A DNA stretch of 64,000 bases from Malurus cyaneus samueli (lineage: Eukaryota > Chordata > Aves > Passeriformes > Maluridae): assembly GCA_009741485.1 (NCBI GenBank), contig CM019220.1:25919048-25983047 (forward strand), read 5' to 3'. Under the pieces are notes generated by a model. The model was given only the letters and a program-made list of their open reading frames with translations, did not search any database and was not told where the DNA came from. Shown here piece by piece: positions 1 through 12,722 of this stretch (positions within the stretch are counted from its first letter, which is position 1; each line of letters begins with the position of its first letter). A program made the translations under genes and the position numbers.

Positions 1-3000
1 TTGCAATCTCAGTCCCCATGGTTGTGTTTCAACAGGTACCTCCCCTTTCAACTCCTTTGGCAGTGCCTGTGGAGATGTTCTTCCACGAGCTGCAAAGGCT
101 CTGGGGAGCTGATCACTGAGTATCAATGAACACTCCTGCCTGAACACCAAGTCACACCTTAGACAAACTCAAACCCAGGTGACACATTCCCACTGGAAAG
201 ATGAAATTTGGCATTAGCAGCAACTCCTGCACGTCACACCCTTTTGTCTGCTTGGGTAAAGGATCTGTTGGAAGCTATTTATGGACTGGCTCTTTTCCTC
301 TAGGAGGAGCTGGTATTTCTGCCTAAAATTAAGATGGCTTGACACTTCCTACGATGAGGCCCTGTTTTTTACTTGCTTATCACTTTGCCAAAAACAAGTT
401 AGGCTGAAATGTATAGGCAATATTTTAATTTTGTGAGTGTGTGTGAAACTGCAAATCAAAACAGTTGAACTGGCTCTGACAAAGAGGTCAGAGAAACCAC
501 CACGCCTGGTTCTTAAGCGTTCAGGTCAGATGATCCACAATCAGCCAAAAGAGCAAAGCCTGCTTTCCTATGGATTTGTACCCACAGTCTCTTTCAAGCC
601 CTTTTTTGTTGCAGGAATTGCAATTTGGGTACCTGCTGCCAAATAGAATGAGTAACTTTTAAGTTCCATTCGCCTTTCCCCTCACTAATGAGAATCAGCA
701 ATCCCAAGAGATCCTCTGACCATGCAATTTCATCTCATGGGTACACTTCTACTGCATCAGTTCAAGAAAAGTGAGACCCAGAGACAAAACATCACTGACA
801 TGCCTTACTTGGGTTTTGAGGACAGGTCATATGCATTTAAAAATCATTACTTGCCGCAAGAAAAAAAGAAGGGGAAAGAAAGAAAGAAAAGGGGAAATAA
901 ATTGGCATCCTAAGAGGCTCACTAAAGCTCTTTAAAGTGCATAATTCCATCATCATACTGTACATAGCACATGATCTCTGAGGGGTAATTATCCATGGAT
1001 TGGAAGCCAGTGTGAATATACACACAGTCAGTCAATATGATGTGCTTGCTGCTGCTTCTCTTTTTTTAATTGTTGTGGATCTATTTCTGCTAATAAAAGA
1101 GTGAACTGATTCTGGTCGGATAGATTTCTGGATACGGAAAATGAGTGAGCAAAACATGTGAGAGTACTTACTGTATTACCAGAAATATTTATAAATGGCT
1201 CTTCCCTCCCTCAGCTGGCAGAATATCAAAGCACTGAGGATGCAGCACAGATAGCTTCTAAAAGGGATGGAGAAAGCAAAGGTCCACCCCTCCATCACCA
1301 GTCTGAGAAAGCAATGACACCGAGCCCCAGCCGAAGCTGGGCTGGAACTGTTCTAACAGCAACATCTCCCCTCTTCTTAAAGGGAGAGCAGTACTGTGAG
1401 CACAAGCTGGATAACAAAGGATCACAAATGAGCCCCTACAGGGAATATATAATGTGTCTACTGGGTTGGAACAATAGATCAGCTGGAGAACCGAGGTTTT
1501 TTGTAACTAAGATGTGATTCCCAGGAATGTCAGTCATTCCGGCTGAGGACAATCGTGTTCTCTGAAGGCTTGATGCCTCCAAATACCAAGACTCTTTGGG
1601 CTCGATAGTACGGAAACATTCCCTGTAAAACACAGCACCATCACAATGCATTCAGTAGCTGCATTTATATCAGCAAAATAAAAATCTGGAGACAGGCACA
1701 TTTACGAGGGGCGTGTACAAATCACCCCTCCCTTACATGAGGACTCGGCTGAGCCAGGAAGGACTCTGCCCGCCTGAGCTCCTGCCAAGGGGGTTTCTGC
1801 AGAGGTACACACCACACACACAGCAGTACTGAGATGCAGATTCCTTGCATGTGCCTTTGTGTAACTCACACTGGCACACAGACCAACTTTCTAGAACTGG
1901 ATTAACCAAATACACACTCTGAACTTTGTCTAACACCACCATTTGTTTCCATGTCTCCCACTAGTGTGGGCTGCAGGCTTTCCTGGGGGCAGACGAACAC
2001 ACCGTTGGCTGCTGCGCTCCCAGATATCCCCGTGAGCAGCCGGTGCCACAGGCCTGTCCCCAGCCTGCTCTCCATTCCCATCAGTGCAGAACTCCAATAA
2101 GGTGCACCAATTCCCAAGTTGGCCTGTGCATGTGAAAATGCCTGGGGGTCCTGATTCAGTGCAATATTTAAGCAATCACTGATCTTTAATGTTAAAGTCA
2201 ACAGGACTTTGGTACATCCATAGGTAATTACATTAATTCATCACTGGGCTGAGCAAGCATGTTCCAGCTCACAAAAGCAACGAAAGGACAACGTGCAGGA
2301 AGAACGAAAAGCCTTCAGGAAAGGATTAACAGTGTCACAAGTTAAACATCTCCTCCCTGATGACATACAGGATCGGGTCAACTGTGCAGGCAAGCGAGAA
2401 CACTGTAGCATGAAGTCACAAACGGTACAGACTGCTCAAACTACTGCCTGGAGTAGCTCTGCAGGTAACAAATACAGAATACTAATGTACAATAAGCAAT
2501 ATTTTAATAGCTCTACTCTGTAGAAGAGGTAGGAATTTTTCAGTGTTTAACTGCACATCATTGCTATTCTAGATCTCCTACTTGGCTGTTTTAACTTACC
2601 TAGCAGATTTAAGTGTAAGAAATAACAATAAACTTCTCTGTAATCAACCCCTGAAACCCTGTATCTCTTGCTTTACAGTTCCCAAAACCATAACCTAGGA
2701 GGGCTATAACCTAATAGCGATATGCTGTCATTAACTGGCTACTGAATTACAACAAATAATGTGGAAGAACCTGAGTGACAACTCGACCCTACTATTTTAA
2801 AAATAGATTGTTACCTATTTGGTGACAATATGAACACATCTCAGTTATATAGTACTAAGCAACCTAACACTAGTTATGACCAATCTTGGGCTTAAAAAAA
2901 CCCCAAAACATTATTTAAAAAAAATCATCTTAATCCACATTAAATATACCAGTTCTTCAGATGATTATATCTTCGCATAAGTACAGGAAATATCAAGAAT

Positions 3001-4825
3001 TTACAATAGGTCGTTTGAGTCCCCTCGTTTACAGCAGGCAGAAAGTAGTTCAGCACCTGCTGAAATAATTGCCAAGCAAGGAAAAGATAAAGATATAAAG
3101 CAAATTTATTGGCTGTCTAGCAGATTTTACATTCAATTTTCCCTTGTCACATTTTCATCAAGTGTATGTACCTGCACAATTCTAGTTGTGAAGGTTACGG
3201 TCAGAGATGTGTTAGATTCAACTACCCCTGTGCCAAATTTGATCTGAGGGGTTTGGGAAGGTGCTGTGTGTACTCCCAGGTAGGACATACAATTTTATAC
3301 ATCACATGCCATGCTTCATTTATCTGCTTGCATGTGCACAGTGAGTCCACTGACTTCCTTTAAAGTTCTGGAACATTCATAATCACCTTTATTCATGCAT
3401 ATATGCTAAAGACTCTTGGCAGAAAGTGACTTGCTCATATAACAATGCCATGTTACTACTTTGCTGCCAAGTTTTTGGCCTGGGGCTTTGGGACTAGTGA
3501 CTTCCTTAAAGATGCCATCAGTGGGGGATTCTCACTCTAGGGTAAGAATAAAGCATCTACCATGAGGCAGAGCCTGAGATGTTTAAAGCTTGGAGATTTA
3601 TTTCAGGCAGCTGCACCCCGCACACACGGAGGTGGAATATTCCAGTCTCCAACTTTCAGTTCTGGTAGGAGACATAAAGGAAAAGAGAGTTTTTGCAGTG
3701 ACTACCAAACACAAAGAAACAATCATATGGGTCAAACAAACAGAAATGTTTCATTTGCTATGAGAATCATTTGAGTTGACTCAAGACATTTATTTGGGTA
3801 AAAAGAAAATAAAACCTTTCTGAAGTCGTATCACCTCCCCCCTTTCAAGTGGTGCCCCTTTTGAGCTGAAATAGATAATTTTGAAATAAACACGGAAATG
3901 CTTTCTACTTGCAAACATCAAAAGCCATTTCAGTGTTGCTGAAGTGTGTTCTCCCCAACATTTTCATCTAACTTGACTCAAATCTCATTCTGGACCTGCT
4001 TATAAGCTGCCTTTTTCGACAAATTTATTATTTGTCATTTCCACCTAGTGGTTTCCACAACAAGCTCATTCCCAGCAGGCTTTAAGGATGCAAACTGGTC
4101 TCAGGCCAGTCTTTTGCATCAGGACCTAAGGAAGCATTGAACTTATTTAAAATAAAGAATTTCTGAAATGTGCATTGTTTAAATAAGTAACTATTTAAAA
4201 ATAAATAAAAAAAAATAAGAAAAAAAGGCAAACATTTGTAACCTCTGTATGTCCTTAACTATAGCATGACAATTACATAGTATTTTTCAGAGGGATACAG
4301 CTAAGCTTCCTATCCCTGTCTTCAGCACAGGTCAGGGGCCTACACTGGCTGCCCAGGCACTATAGGGACAAAGGAGCTCTACAGCCACTACACCTCCACG
4401 GTCGTGGAGCTGCACCCTCTGCTGTGCCTGGAAACAATGCATCTGAACATCACCCTGGGGTGGGAAGGTTGCTGCCAATGGAATGACAAAGCTGGGAACA
4501 AACAGAAAGGCTGTGTGTGTCTTTGTGAGCAGTGCTGTCCCCAAGCACAGGGCACAGGCTCCGCAAGCACCAAGCTTTCCTCTCCTGCTGTACTTCCTGC
4601 CCACCTGGTACAACTCTGGCTTCAGCTCTAGCTCTGCTCCCAGACATGGGTGAGACCAGGGAAGTCAGCATGAGGGTGCTATAGATACTCCAGTGCCTTG
4701 CTGAATTTATAAAACCCTTCACCTCTCCGGACTCTAGACTTCTACTCAAGATCAGTTAAGACACTTTCATAAATCTTCCTTGGCATCTAGTTGCATCCTT
4801 AGGTGCCTAAACACATGTTTAAACA

Positions 4826-4930
4826 GGAAACTAAATCTCTTTGCAACTCAGTTCATCTACAAAATAGAGGTTGTAATTCTTTATCTTATGGGGGTTCAGA
4901 GACAATAAATTGATTAACGTTGGAGATTAA
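4826..4930 (+). repeat. Old SINE/LINE relic, MIR-core-like
   Basis: Reads ctctttgcaactcagttcat, then ctacaaaatagaggttgtaa, and later gggggttcagagacaataaa. This resembles the widespread amniote repeat containing 'cctcagtttcc-catctgtaaaatggggataat'. It is strongly diverged, and the family call is by pattern memory only. Confidence 0.5.
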
Positions 4931-7618
4931 TGTTCATGTGCTGAAGTCAATGGAAGCAGAAACAAATCCTAATTCAGGGTGACACAGAGTGCCTACAGGA
5001 CTCCCAGCATTTGTGAAGTCAGTGCCTTCTCTGTCATGGACAAGATACATCTGCTTGCAAAGAAACTCACACAATCTCCACTCCATATATTTTGGCTCAA
5101 GCTAGAAGTAGCAGTCTGCCTCTTTTATGAGCCCTTCAGAAAAAAATATCTCTGTACAGCCTTTAAATTATCTACTGTTGGGTTCAATGAATTTGATGCA
5201 GAAAAGCTTGGAACATAAATCCCAATGACAACTGAAGTTTAACACAGGCTGCAAGGAAGAGAAAGGCAGGACTTCGCATATGTTTGTACAAAAGAGAAAT
5301 TGTTCGAGCGAGTGGGAAGAAATTTCTAAGGCTGATGCCTTATAACATGACCCCATGCCAGTTGAGACGTCTTTCACAAAGACCGTATCACGTGCTGTTG
5401 ATTCCATGACTCATTGTTTCCAATGTTAAAAGTATGGCTGGATACCATACTAAGAAGGGAAATTATTTTGCATCACTATAGTGATCTTTTTCTTATATTG
5501 CAAACTGAATATATTGATTAAAGCACACAATCTGGATGTTGGTTTCAGGCAAAATAGGTAATTGATAGTTATTTGGAAAGAAAAAACAACATCTGCTAAA
5601 GTAGCACCAATCTGAAGAGACAGGGAACAGAATCTTACTTAATATCCAATATTCAATTCATTTTATTCTCTATAAACAACACAGGCACACACAGGCTTTA
5701 AAGAGGGAATGTACGATACAGAAAATACCAAGGCTGACATTGTGAAAGCCATGAAGATGAAGCAGATCCTGATTCAGGTGGAAGGAAGAACCTCTACCTC
5801 CCTTTGGGGTCTCCCAGACTTTGAACACTTACTCAGGCTGATACTGCCCAAGCTCTCCATGGCACTGCTGCAGCCTCTGACTTCTAAGCTGGCAAGGGTG
5901 TTGATCACGCATCTGTTTTCATCACAAATTCCATCTGGATTTTAGAATTCTCAATTTAGATCTCATCAAAACTCACACACATCTGCAGAGAGCTTTGATT
6001 TCTAGACACCAAAGGCTTCCAGTGGGAAAAAGCTGCTCTGAATAGTTTCCCACCCACTCTCACAGCAAGACTGATAACAGTGCATTTGTGCCAGTGCTTT
6101 GGATAGAAGAGGTACACACACACATAAATATATAAACGCAGGCACATGTGCTGCGCTGGTGAAGCTCTGCTCTTTTCTTAGCTTGGGTTTGGATGTCCTT
6201 GATTGAAAACATCACAGCAGCCTTATTTATCAGTCTGCCCTAAGCCCAGCAGCATAGGTTTTAATGAGGAAATATCTTCTGATAGCTTTTGTTTCTACTG
6301 TACCTTTACCTGTTCGTAGGAGAATTTAGGAGTAGGAAAGGACATGGATGTCAGCTGGATACCAAACATCATTTGGCCAATGGTCAATCCTCAAACAAAC
6401 AATAGGGCTGAATGGAATGGATTTGACCCAGAGGTTACCAATTTTTCAAAATATTACATGTGACCATTCTTGAAACAGATTAGATGACAGACAAACACAC
6501 ACCAGAAAATGGGAGTTATCCTCCTATTTGTTCTCTTTTTGGAGAACAGGGAGGGCAAACTTTCAAAACTTTCAACCTTCTTAAAAAGGCAGTGAGCTTT
6601 CTGCATTCCTGACCTTTCCCTTGCAGAGGGAATGCTGATTTCTTGCTGAGCTACGGCTCTGATCATCCCTGCCAAAGCAAAGATGTACACGAGCTGGCTT
6701 ACCCTTGTTTCCACTGGCTGCTGGAGCACGCCAAAGAGACTGTGTGCCCTCCTGCTCCAGCACCCAGCCAAGCAACGTGATACTTTTCAGAACCTTATAT
6801 AGCACTTTAGGAGCTGTATAGAGGAGCTCGAAACAGGATGACACAGAGGGCAGCAGTGCAGGGAAGTTGAGAAATGTCTTCTACTTTTGCTCTCAAGCAG
6901 ATTAAATGGTCAGTTCCAAAGTGGGGCATGATCAACTCCCTAACTTTTTGGAGGCAAAAGTTAGCTGAAAGACTAGAATAACACAGAGTAGGAGGAGAAG
7001 TGGATGTGCTCACCCACAGACAAAAAAAGAAGGTTTATTCAAGCATTGCAGTATGACAATCATGCAATGCAAATGCCCCAGTGAAGTGAAAATGTGCAGT
7101 CAGTCCTGGAGACCTGAGATCTCAGCATTCCCAAAGCAGGGCAGCAAACTGCAGTGCACTGGGAGCAGCCTTTGGCCGTGTCATTTCTCCTGTAAGCCCA
7201 ACAGCAAACGCTAGTGCCGAACAACTACTTCTAAATACCCAAGCTACTGCCAGAACATCAAAGCTTGTGCCTACAGATGCTAAGCAGTGCCAAGGTCCCT
7301 TCCTTCCCAGTGCTGTTTTAGCCAGCGTAAGGAAAAGCTGAGACAGAAGAAAGGTCTGTCAGGAAGTCTGTACCTGCACTGCCCGCTCATCTATGCTGCT
7401 ATTTACTGTAGTGCCTAAGATGTGCCACAGTCCTATGACACTACTTCTGAATGAAGAAAAAGGCATCAGAGTTTCATTTTACAACCATTGCCACACAGAT
7501 CTGGGGTGCTCCCCACCAATACCAGCACAGACAGGCTGCATCTTCAGGCCTGAGGAGAAGAGAATTTGGCCCAAGATGTTAAAGGGTTATTTTAAGGAAT
7601 GCTCTTCTCTTTCTCCCT

Positions 7619-7637
7619 TCTCTCTCTCTCTCTCTCC
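7619..7637. repeat. (TC)n microsatellite
   Basis: About nine uninterrupted CT dinucleotides in intron 3. Confidence 0.85.
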
Positions 7638-8205
7638 ATTTGTTTGTTTTGGAATTGATACCAGGAAAAAAAAATGTAACTAGGAAACAGAATACATAAC
7701 CGCCTGAGGTGATGTACAAGAAGTTTCTTCGCATTCTCTGACTTTTTCCTGGTTAAAACCAGTTTGCCTGGGGATGGGCCAGCTCAGTTTCGGCTTCTCC
7801 TGCTTTCCCAGCATTCCACAGAATAGTATGACCTTCACTAATTCCACGCAGCAACTGGATCCAGCTAGCAAAATCCAACACATGTAGGTACTTGTCCCCC
7901 TTGTCCTCAAGGGTAGAGAAACACGGATACAGTTGTTCCAAAACTGGCCTTGCCATTTCCAGTCCTTATCCTCACACAGCAGATGGTATCAGATCTGCTC
8001 CTTGCTGGCTGCAGCAGCTTCTCTGCACCTTTCTGCTCACTGGATTAACACCCAGTTGCTGTCTTAAGGAACTGTAGATCTAGTGAGGGACCGTCACCAA
8101 AACATAGTTTACAAGAAATGATAAATAACTGGTAACCAGGGCTCTATACTTGTCTTACCTGGGTGTCAGGGCATTTGTTATTGAGAAAATGGACTCAGCC
8201 CAATT

Positions 8206-8247
8206 TAAAAAAACACAAACAACAAAACAAAACAAAACAAACAAACC
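8206..8247. repeat. A-rich (CAAAA/CAAA)n simple repeat
   Basis: Runs of aaaac and aaac units within intron 3. Confidence 0.85.
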
Positions 8248-11200
8248 AATAATAACAGAAAACTTCAGAATTGTAGAAACCTGGATGTGATGTGATAGAT
8301 TAGGGGGCAAGGGGGAAGGAACGGTCTCGTCATCCTGCAATATTATGTATTTGGAGATGTAAGAGAGATAGTGGGGAATGCAAGGAAGATAACAGACTGG
8401 CCTCATATTTCAGTATTTATTCAAACTTTTCATGTTTTCAGCAGAAATTCCACTTAAAAAAAAAAAAAAAATCCAGTAGCTATGGGCAGCAGAAGGCAGG
8501 ACACGATTATGAGCTAAAACAATGCAAGCTCTCACCATTCACACTCAGGACTAGCACTAACAAGCCCAGACTTGGAAATGGCATTTCTTACATATGGTCT
8601 ACATCCTGCAACCTTCAGTTTTTCTGTATTGACAGGTGAGTGATCAACAGAAGAATCAGATCCAATAACTTCAAAACTGAACTCTGCACCTCATCTAGGG
8701 CAGAGAAATGCAGAAGACCAGCAGCATCCTTTTATTCACTATGCTGCTTGTCAGGCTGTACTGCCACTTGTGAGAGCCATGCAAAGGCTAAGTGGGATCT
8801 TAACCCACAAAGGCTCCTTGAGTGAAGCCAGTCCTTTGTGAAGCCAGCTGTGCTGCCCAAGAACAGGTCTGGAGGCCGCTGAAGCCTCAAAGCCTAAAGC
8901 CACTGTGGCTCAGTTTAGCTGGAGATGAGTATCCATGTAACCAAAGGCGGGTGTGATGCTGGCCCAGTCACTTCCACAAGGAGGTGAAAACTGGCACACC
9001 TCCCTTACAGAGAGGTGTCCTTCCACCTAGGAACAAGGAAGACCCCATCACTTAATTCTGACCATGAGGTATGTCTAAGTATTTTCCAGACTGGGACTTT
9101 TTCTCCACTCTGTAAAAGTCACACAAAACTCCATAAAGTCCACAGACTAAATAACCAGAATGGCAAATAGGCAACAGGAGACAGAGAAGGAAAAAGCCTA
9201 AGTGAAGTTGCATAAGCAGTGTTCATGTTTCCGTGGGGTTGCTTAGTTTAGTTTGCTATATCAGCAAAATAAGCAGAGGAAAATGAAAGTGCTTCATATT
9301 CATAAAGGTCCAGAAATAGTTCTCAGGACTCTGCTCCTCAGTAAGGACTCCAGGTACCACAGTAATACCAGAAGGAATAAAAAATATATAAAGCTTGTAC
9401 AGCAGTCACTATATCTCTGTTATTTGAGCAAATGGAGAGAAGTCTGTCATTTTTATCCCCAGTTTAATCTCAGACATAATCATCTGGTGGTGTGTATATT
9501 TAACCAAATTCCTCACTCTAGAGCACAAGAGTTCCTCTAGCAGACAGCATCCTGGATGCCGCTACAAAGATCCTTACTGTTATGAGCATATATATCAAAA
9601 CAACCACTGCATTTAAAGTAACCAACATGAGAGGTGTCCTCACCATACCCAAATTCCAGAGCAGTTTTGGGCACACATTCCCACTCGTCTTGGTCCTTCC
9701 CCCATGGAGAGTTTAACTATCACTTCACCATTTACTGCTGCAAGGGCAAATTTATGCCACCTAATTTTACAGATCTAACAGCTAGTTATCCAAATCCCTG
9801 CGAGCACTTATTGAGGCTCCCTGTGAAGTCAATCCAAAGAAATAAGCATCTCCAGAGGGCAAATAACTTCATCCCACCTGTTCTGTGAGATGATGCTTTC
9901 TGAGGAGCCTACAGAACAAGATAAAATGACTAGTTTGGACTAGATGCCTTGCCTCTGCGAGGCTGAAGTTCCTTGAAATGAACTCCATGTGGACAGCACT
10001 ATTCAGTGCAGAACTTCACAGATCCTTCCACACAAGCCAGAAAATCTTTTATCAGCCATTTTAGCTGAAACTATTTATTACTGAGACAATGGTCCTTAAC
10101 CATTTTCAGAGCAAATCATCCTTGGTAGATAACAAGTAAAGCTGTACCATATTGCTATGCCTCCCCAGCTTTGGGGGACATGCTCAGATGGCCCACCACC
10201 ACATTTGTTCTATTTTCTTGCTTATCTTGGCCCTTCCAAAATCCTACATTTATATGGTTTACTCAGGTCTTCATTTCCGTATTTTACACGTGACATTCAA
10301 GTAATGTTCTTACAATATTATAGGCCCTGTCTGGGTTTGAGAAAGTTTTAGTCAAGAATGTTTTATGTTACTGGAATTGCTTATACAAAATTCCGCTTTA
10401 CAGATTAATTTAGGAGAGAAGAAAATCCTGTACTTATCTTAATTACTTTATTGATTCTTGGAAAAGGAATACAAACTCAAGCTTGGAAGAAGGAAAGATA
10501 ACATGCACTTGTCTTCCATGTAGAGTCAAAATCCTTCCATTGATGCTGTTTTATAATGCTCAAGATCTACTCTTCTGCTCTAGAGTGGTAAAAAACAGAT
10601 CCTTTCCTTTCCCCATTCCTATGAGAGAAACAACTACAGATAAACTGCAGAAAGGAAAAGACACAGAGAGACAGACTAACGTATGAAAGCTTTCATATAC
10701 CACAACTTTACAACAAGGTTACAAGCTCCACGCAGAGCATCGTAGGGCAAGGCAGAACCTACTGCTAAGTACCTGTGAAACAGTAAAAGAAAAACCACCA
10801 ATACTGAAGGGGGTAGGATGGTTTGAGGAGTCCAGAGAACAGTGTGATTGGGAGAGATTGCTAGGATCTCCTGGTCTGACCTCTCCACCCACAGAGCTTC
10901 TCCTGTCCATGCCTGCACAGAAGCCACAGCTTGCTGGCTGCTACCTTTCCCTAAAGCACTGATGCTCTCTCCATGGAGGATAGGGCAGAGAGTTCAAAGG
11001 TTTCTGATCAGCCGGTTTTGCTGCCGTGTAAACAACAGCCACATTACATACCCAACTCTTCTGGGGACAGTCCAGAGCTCTGAAAGAGTGACTACTGTAA
11101 TTAACTCAGGGCTCATTACAGACATGTTGTGATCTGCCTTGAAAAGGCCAGGACACATGGCTGCACTTGGTCATCTATCATGAAAAGCCTTCCTTCCCAT

Positions 11201-12509
11201 CAAGCTTCCAGCCAGGACACTGAGCAAGGCCAGGTTTCATCCCAGGTGTGAGTGTGCATGACAGAACACTCCTGGAAAAGAATGGATTAACAGATTGCTA
11301 GGGCTGAAGTCCTGCAGGCTGACTCACAGTTCCCCACCCTCACTGAAAGAAGTAATCTTCTCAAAGACCTATAAACCGAAATCCAACGCATTTGCTGAAA
11401 GGAAAATAAAACAGACAAAAGAAAAGATCCTAAAGAAACAGGTGCTTGGATATTTTCTAGAACTAAGGAAAAAAAAGGTAACGGAGAAAAATCACTTTCT
11501 TAAATTTAAAAGATTCTAACTAAGTAATTTTTGTCAGAGCTAGTTACTGCTCAAGAGAGATGTACTGGCTATGTTCTAGACTAGATCAGCTATATAAAAA
11601 TTAGAAAATTAAAAAATCCTCTGGCAGGAAACACTGTGTCTTAGTTTTTGAACTCTAGCTTTTCACAGTTCCAGGTTTTCAGCCTATTTTTGAAGCCCAG
11701 CCTGCTCACACAACTCAAGCAGAAGAACAGGCAATGAATAGCCCGTGATAGCAAGGACATGAGAGCAAGAAGGCAAGGGATGAGTGCCTTGTCCTTTCCT
11801 TGTTGCCAGGAATGGAACAACAGCATGCAACCCTGGGTCCTGATTTGAAGGATGGAAAAATAATTACTCCTTACTACAGCAAAACTGTGAAGGAGCAACA
11901 GGTTTTCTGTGCTATTTAAGGGAATAATAAAAAAAAATATTATTTGGCTTTTATTAAGAATGGCTGCTCTCAGGTTAGAGGTTATTCTAACAGATATTAT
12001 CACCAATTGGTTTGAGCTCTTTGGTTGCTGCCTGAGCAGAGCTGGAAAACAGATTTGTACTCCCTGCAATAAATTATTGACTGCTATGACTCTCAGGAAG
12101 GCCAAGGTGTGGTCTGTGCTGGCAGGTGAGAGGGTGTTTGTTTGCCAGCCTTTCCCCCAACTGGAGGAAAGGTGCTCATAAAGTAAAATTGCAGAAGAAA
12201 AGCCAAAAGCGAGAGCCAGGATTCCCATAAGTGACTTTTTGGTGTTCAGAGGACACACAGCTTTTGACCACGTTGAACCAGAGAAGTGTCCTCAGAGCAC
12301 CGGGGCACCCCACAGGAAACCTGGGGATTGTCGAGCTCTGGGTGAAAATGCACAGAGCTGGCTGACCTTTGCTACATCTCCTTCTTCAGAGCCACAGGTA
12401 AACATGATCAGGAACACAGAAAGCACAGAGGACACACGCACCACACAGAGCAACCACACAGAAAATACAGAAGGACCACTGTGGTTGTGTCAGGCCACTG
12501 TTAACATTC

Positions 12510-12571
12510 TCTAAAGGACATTCCTGTCCTGTACTCAGCCTCTAAAGGACATTCCTGCCCTATGTTCAGGT
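12510..12571. repeat. Two-copy 31-bp tandem repeat
   Basis: Units 12510-12540 and 12541-12571 both begin tctaaaggacattcctg and end in a diverged xxTxxTCAGxx tail. A few substitutions separate the two copies. Confidence 0.85.
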
Positions 12572-12639
12572 GGGATTGAATTCACTGTCTGCCCAACACC
12601 CATCCTGCAGGCAGGCAGAGAAACATTCTTACTCTGAGT

Positions 12640-12722
12640 TCCTTGGGGAGGAAAACGAAACAGAAAGGTGAAGCAGCTTGCTTAAGTCTGCCCTGTGAGC
12701 CAGAAGTAGATTCCACCACCTC
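12640..12722 (-). repeat. Old SINE/LINE relic, MIR-like
   Basis: The plus strand reads ggaaaacgaaacagaaaggt, then gaagcagcttgcttaagtct and cagaagtagattccaccacc. This resembles the reverse complement of the same old repeat group ('gaaactgaggcacagagaggt-aagtgacttgcccaaggtca'). Diverged, low certainty. Confidence 0.4.
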
